From Microbacterium gorillae (lineage in GTDB: Bacteria > Actinomycetota > Actinomycetes > Actinomycetales > Microbacteriaceae): a stretch of DNA of 64,000 nt. The position numbers and the translations under genes were made by a program. Shown piece by piece: positions 63,098 through 64,000 of this stretch (the stretch's first letter is position 1; each line of letters opens with the position of its first letter). The notes beneath the pieces are model-generated. The model did not search any database and was not told the DNA's origin. It saw nothing but the letters and a program-made list of their open reading frames with translations. The stretch is from NCBI RefSeq assembly GCF_000826185.2, contig NZ_LN648874.1, positions 632,029 through 696,028 of the forward strand, written 5' to 3'.

Positions 63098-63553
63098 ATG
63101 ACTCCTCCGGAAGACACCTCGCCGAAAACCGCCCTCACCACCCTCTCCGACGCGGCATCGCTGCGCATGGCCACGATGCGCCTCGCGCGACGCCTGCGCA
63201 ACCATCGCGCGGTGGCCGACCTGTCGGACGCGCACTTCTCCGTCCTCGGCGCCCTGCACAAGCACGGACCGTTCACCCTCGGACAGCTCGCGACGCACGA
63301 GGGCGTGTCCGCGCCGTCGATGAACCGCACCGTGAACGCGCTCGAGGAGAACGGCTACATCGCCCGCACCGCCGACGACGCGGACGGACGCAAGGTGAAC
63401 ATCACGCTCACCGACGCCGGGAGCAGCGTCGTCGCCGACACGATCGCCAAGCGCGACGCGTGGCTTGAGGATGCACTGGCGGATCTGGACGACGAGGAAC
63501 ACGACATCCTCGTCCAAGCCGCCGGAATCATGCGGAAGGTGGCCGACCGATGA
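63098..63553 (+). CDS. MarR-family transcriptional regulator
   Basis: 151 aa winged-helix protein: LRNHRAVADLSDAHFSVLGA, HGPFTLGQLATHEGVSAPSM (recognition helix), NRTVNALEENGYIARTADDA with wing DGRKVNITLT. ATG overlaps downstream MFS start region only at its stop (ATGA). Such regulators usually repress the adjacent exporter and release it on ligand binding. Confidence 0.93.
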   Translation: MTPPEDTSPKTALTTLSDAASLRMATMRLARRLRNHRAVADLSDAHFSVLGALHKHGPFTLGQLATHEGVSAPSMNRTVNALEENGYIARTADDADGRKVNITLTDAGSSVVADTIAKRDAWLEDALADLDDEEHDILVQAAGIMRKVADR

Positions 63554-64000
63554 GCACGATGTTCCGCTCCCTCGGCATCTTCAACTACCGCGTCTGGTTC
63601 ATCGGGGCGCTCGTGTCCAACGTCGGCGCATGGATGCAGGCCACGGCCCTGCAGTGGGTGGTTCTGACCAACCTCACCGACAACGACGCCGGAGCGATGG
63701 GCATCACGATGGCCCTGCAGTTCGCTCCCCCGCTGCTGCTCGTGGGCATCACCGGCTGGGTCGCGGACCGGTTCGACCGACGTCACCTGCTGATGCTCAC
63801 GCAGTCGGCGCTGCTCGTCCTCGGCGCCACGATGGGCGTCCTGCTCCTGCTCGATGTGATGACGCTGCCGATGATGTACTGCTTCGCCTTCGGGCTCGGC
63901 ATCGTCACCGCGTTCGACAACCCGACCCGTCAGGCGTTCGTCACCGACGTGGTCTCTCGGGAGAACGCCTCCAACGCGGTGGCGCTGAACGCCGCGTCCT
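63550..64000 (+). CDS. MFS transporter, partial at window end (MFS_3/enterobactin-exporter type)
   Basis: First 150 residues only; the gene continues beyond the window. Starts MSTMFRSLGIFNYRVWFIGA, first helices with GALVSNVGAWMQATALQWVV, conserved loop DRFDRRHLLML between helices two and three, and TAFDNPTRQAFVTDVVSREN characteristic of MFS_3 efflux proteins. ATGA overlap with marR makes an operon; a drug or metabolite exporter is likely. Confidence 0.92.
   Translation, partial: MSTMFRSLGIFNYRVWFIGALVSNVGAWMQATALQWVVLTNLTDNDAGAMGITMALQFAPPLLLVGITGWVADRFDRRHLLMLTQSALLVLGATMGVLLLLDVMTLPMMYCFAFGLGIVTAFDNPTRQAFVTDVVSRENASNAVALNAAS

Noticed and set aside
1..64000. CRISPR array, toxin-antitoxin pair, prophage or integrase
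   Set aside because: No regularly spaced repeats, phage genes or recombinases were found on either strand; the 60-bp tandem pair has no spacers.

Overview
This is a very G+C-rich actinobacterial chromosome segment, most likely from Microbacteriaceae (a Microbacterium-like organism); the genus is an inference from gene content. Supporting signs are strong G/C third-position bias, frequent GTG starts, many transcripts that seem to start at or next to the start codon (TANNNT-N6/7-ATG/GTG), a DtxR/IdeR-type iron box, an actinobacterial-type ClpC and FrnE-type and F420/LLM-type oxidoreductases. No CRISPR array, prophage, transposase or replication origin was seen. The content is that of a soil or plant-associated heterotroph with many sugar uptake and catabolic operons, most with a LacI regulator beside them.

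Layout. 0-7 kb: a fatty-acid desaturase with an internal deletion, a sugar ABC transporter operon (binding protein and two permeases), a LacI gene broken by a 277-bp duplication/insert of poor sequence quality, a TAXI binding protein, an oppositely oriented TAXI fragment, and tRNA-Ser(CGA). These lesions cluster near the window edge (which begins with a run of ten C), so assembly error is a serious alternative to real decay. 7-13 kb: a ThDP-dependent enzyme, then an iron-siderophore ABC importer (binding protein, two FecCD permeases, ATPase) under an IdeR box. 13-25 kb: a MetE-core protein, GNAT, radA, small envelope proteins, ArgA-like acetyltransferase, clpC, then a four-gene operon of three DUF2975-like membrane proteins and a small XRE regulator with a perfect 28-bp palindrome in its promoter, then a FrnE-like DsbA protein and an LLM monooxygenase.

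25-32 kb: an alpha-glucosidase/ABC sugar importer operon with its LacI regulator. 32-37 kb: LuxR-type regulator, pheA, pgm, Nudix hydrolase, glycerate kinase. 38-44 kb: araD-araB-araA operon preceded by two LacI genes and an operator palindrome. 44-49 kb: kinase/Nudix pair, galT-galK, ROK protein. 49-52 kb: carboxylesterase, Nudix hydrolase, LLM oxidoreductase. 52-60 kb: a hexuronate regulon of two divergent units (uxaC and lacI on one side; TIM-barrel isomerases, Gfo/Idh/MocA, UxuB-like and ManD-like enzymes on the other) sharing one operator region. 60-64 kb: an apparently solitary beta-class DNA methyltransferase translationally coupled to a lipoate-ligase-like protein, an alpha/beta hydrolase, and a MarR-MFS pair cut by the window end.

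How the parts work together: alpha-glucosides, arabinose, galactose and uronates are taken up or converted by separately repressed units and feed glycolysis and the pentose phosphate pathway (pgm and galT/galK linking galactose to glucose-6-phosphate). KDG kinase/aldolase, galE and the ABC sugar ATPases (probably a shared MsiK-type ATPase) are not in the window.
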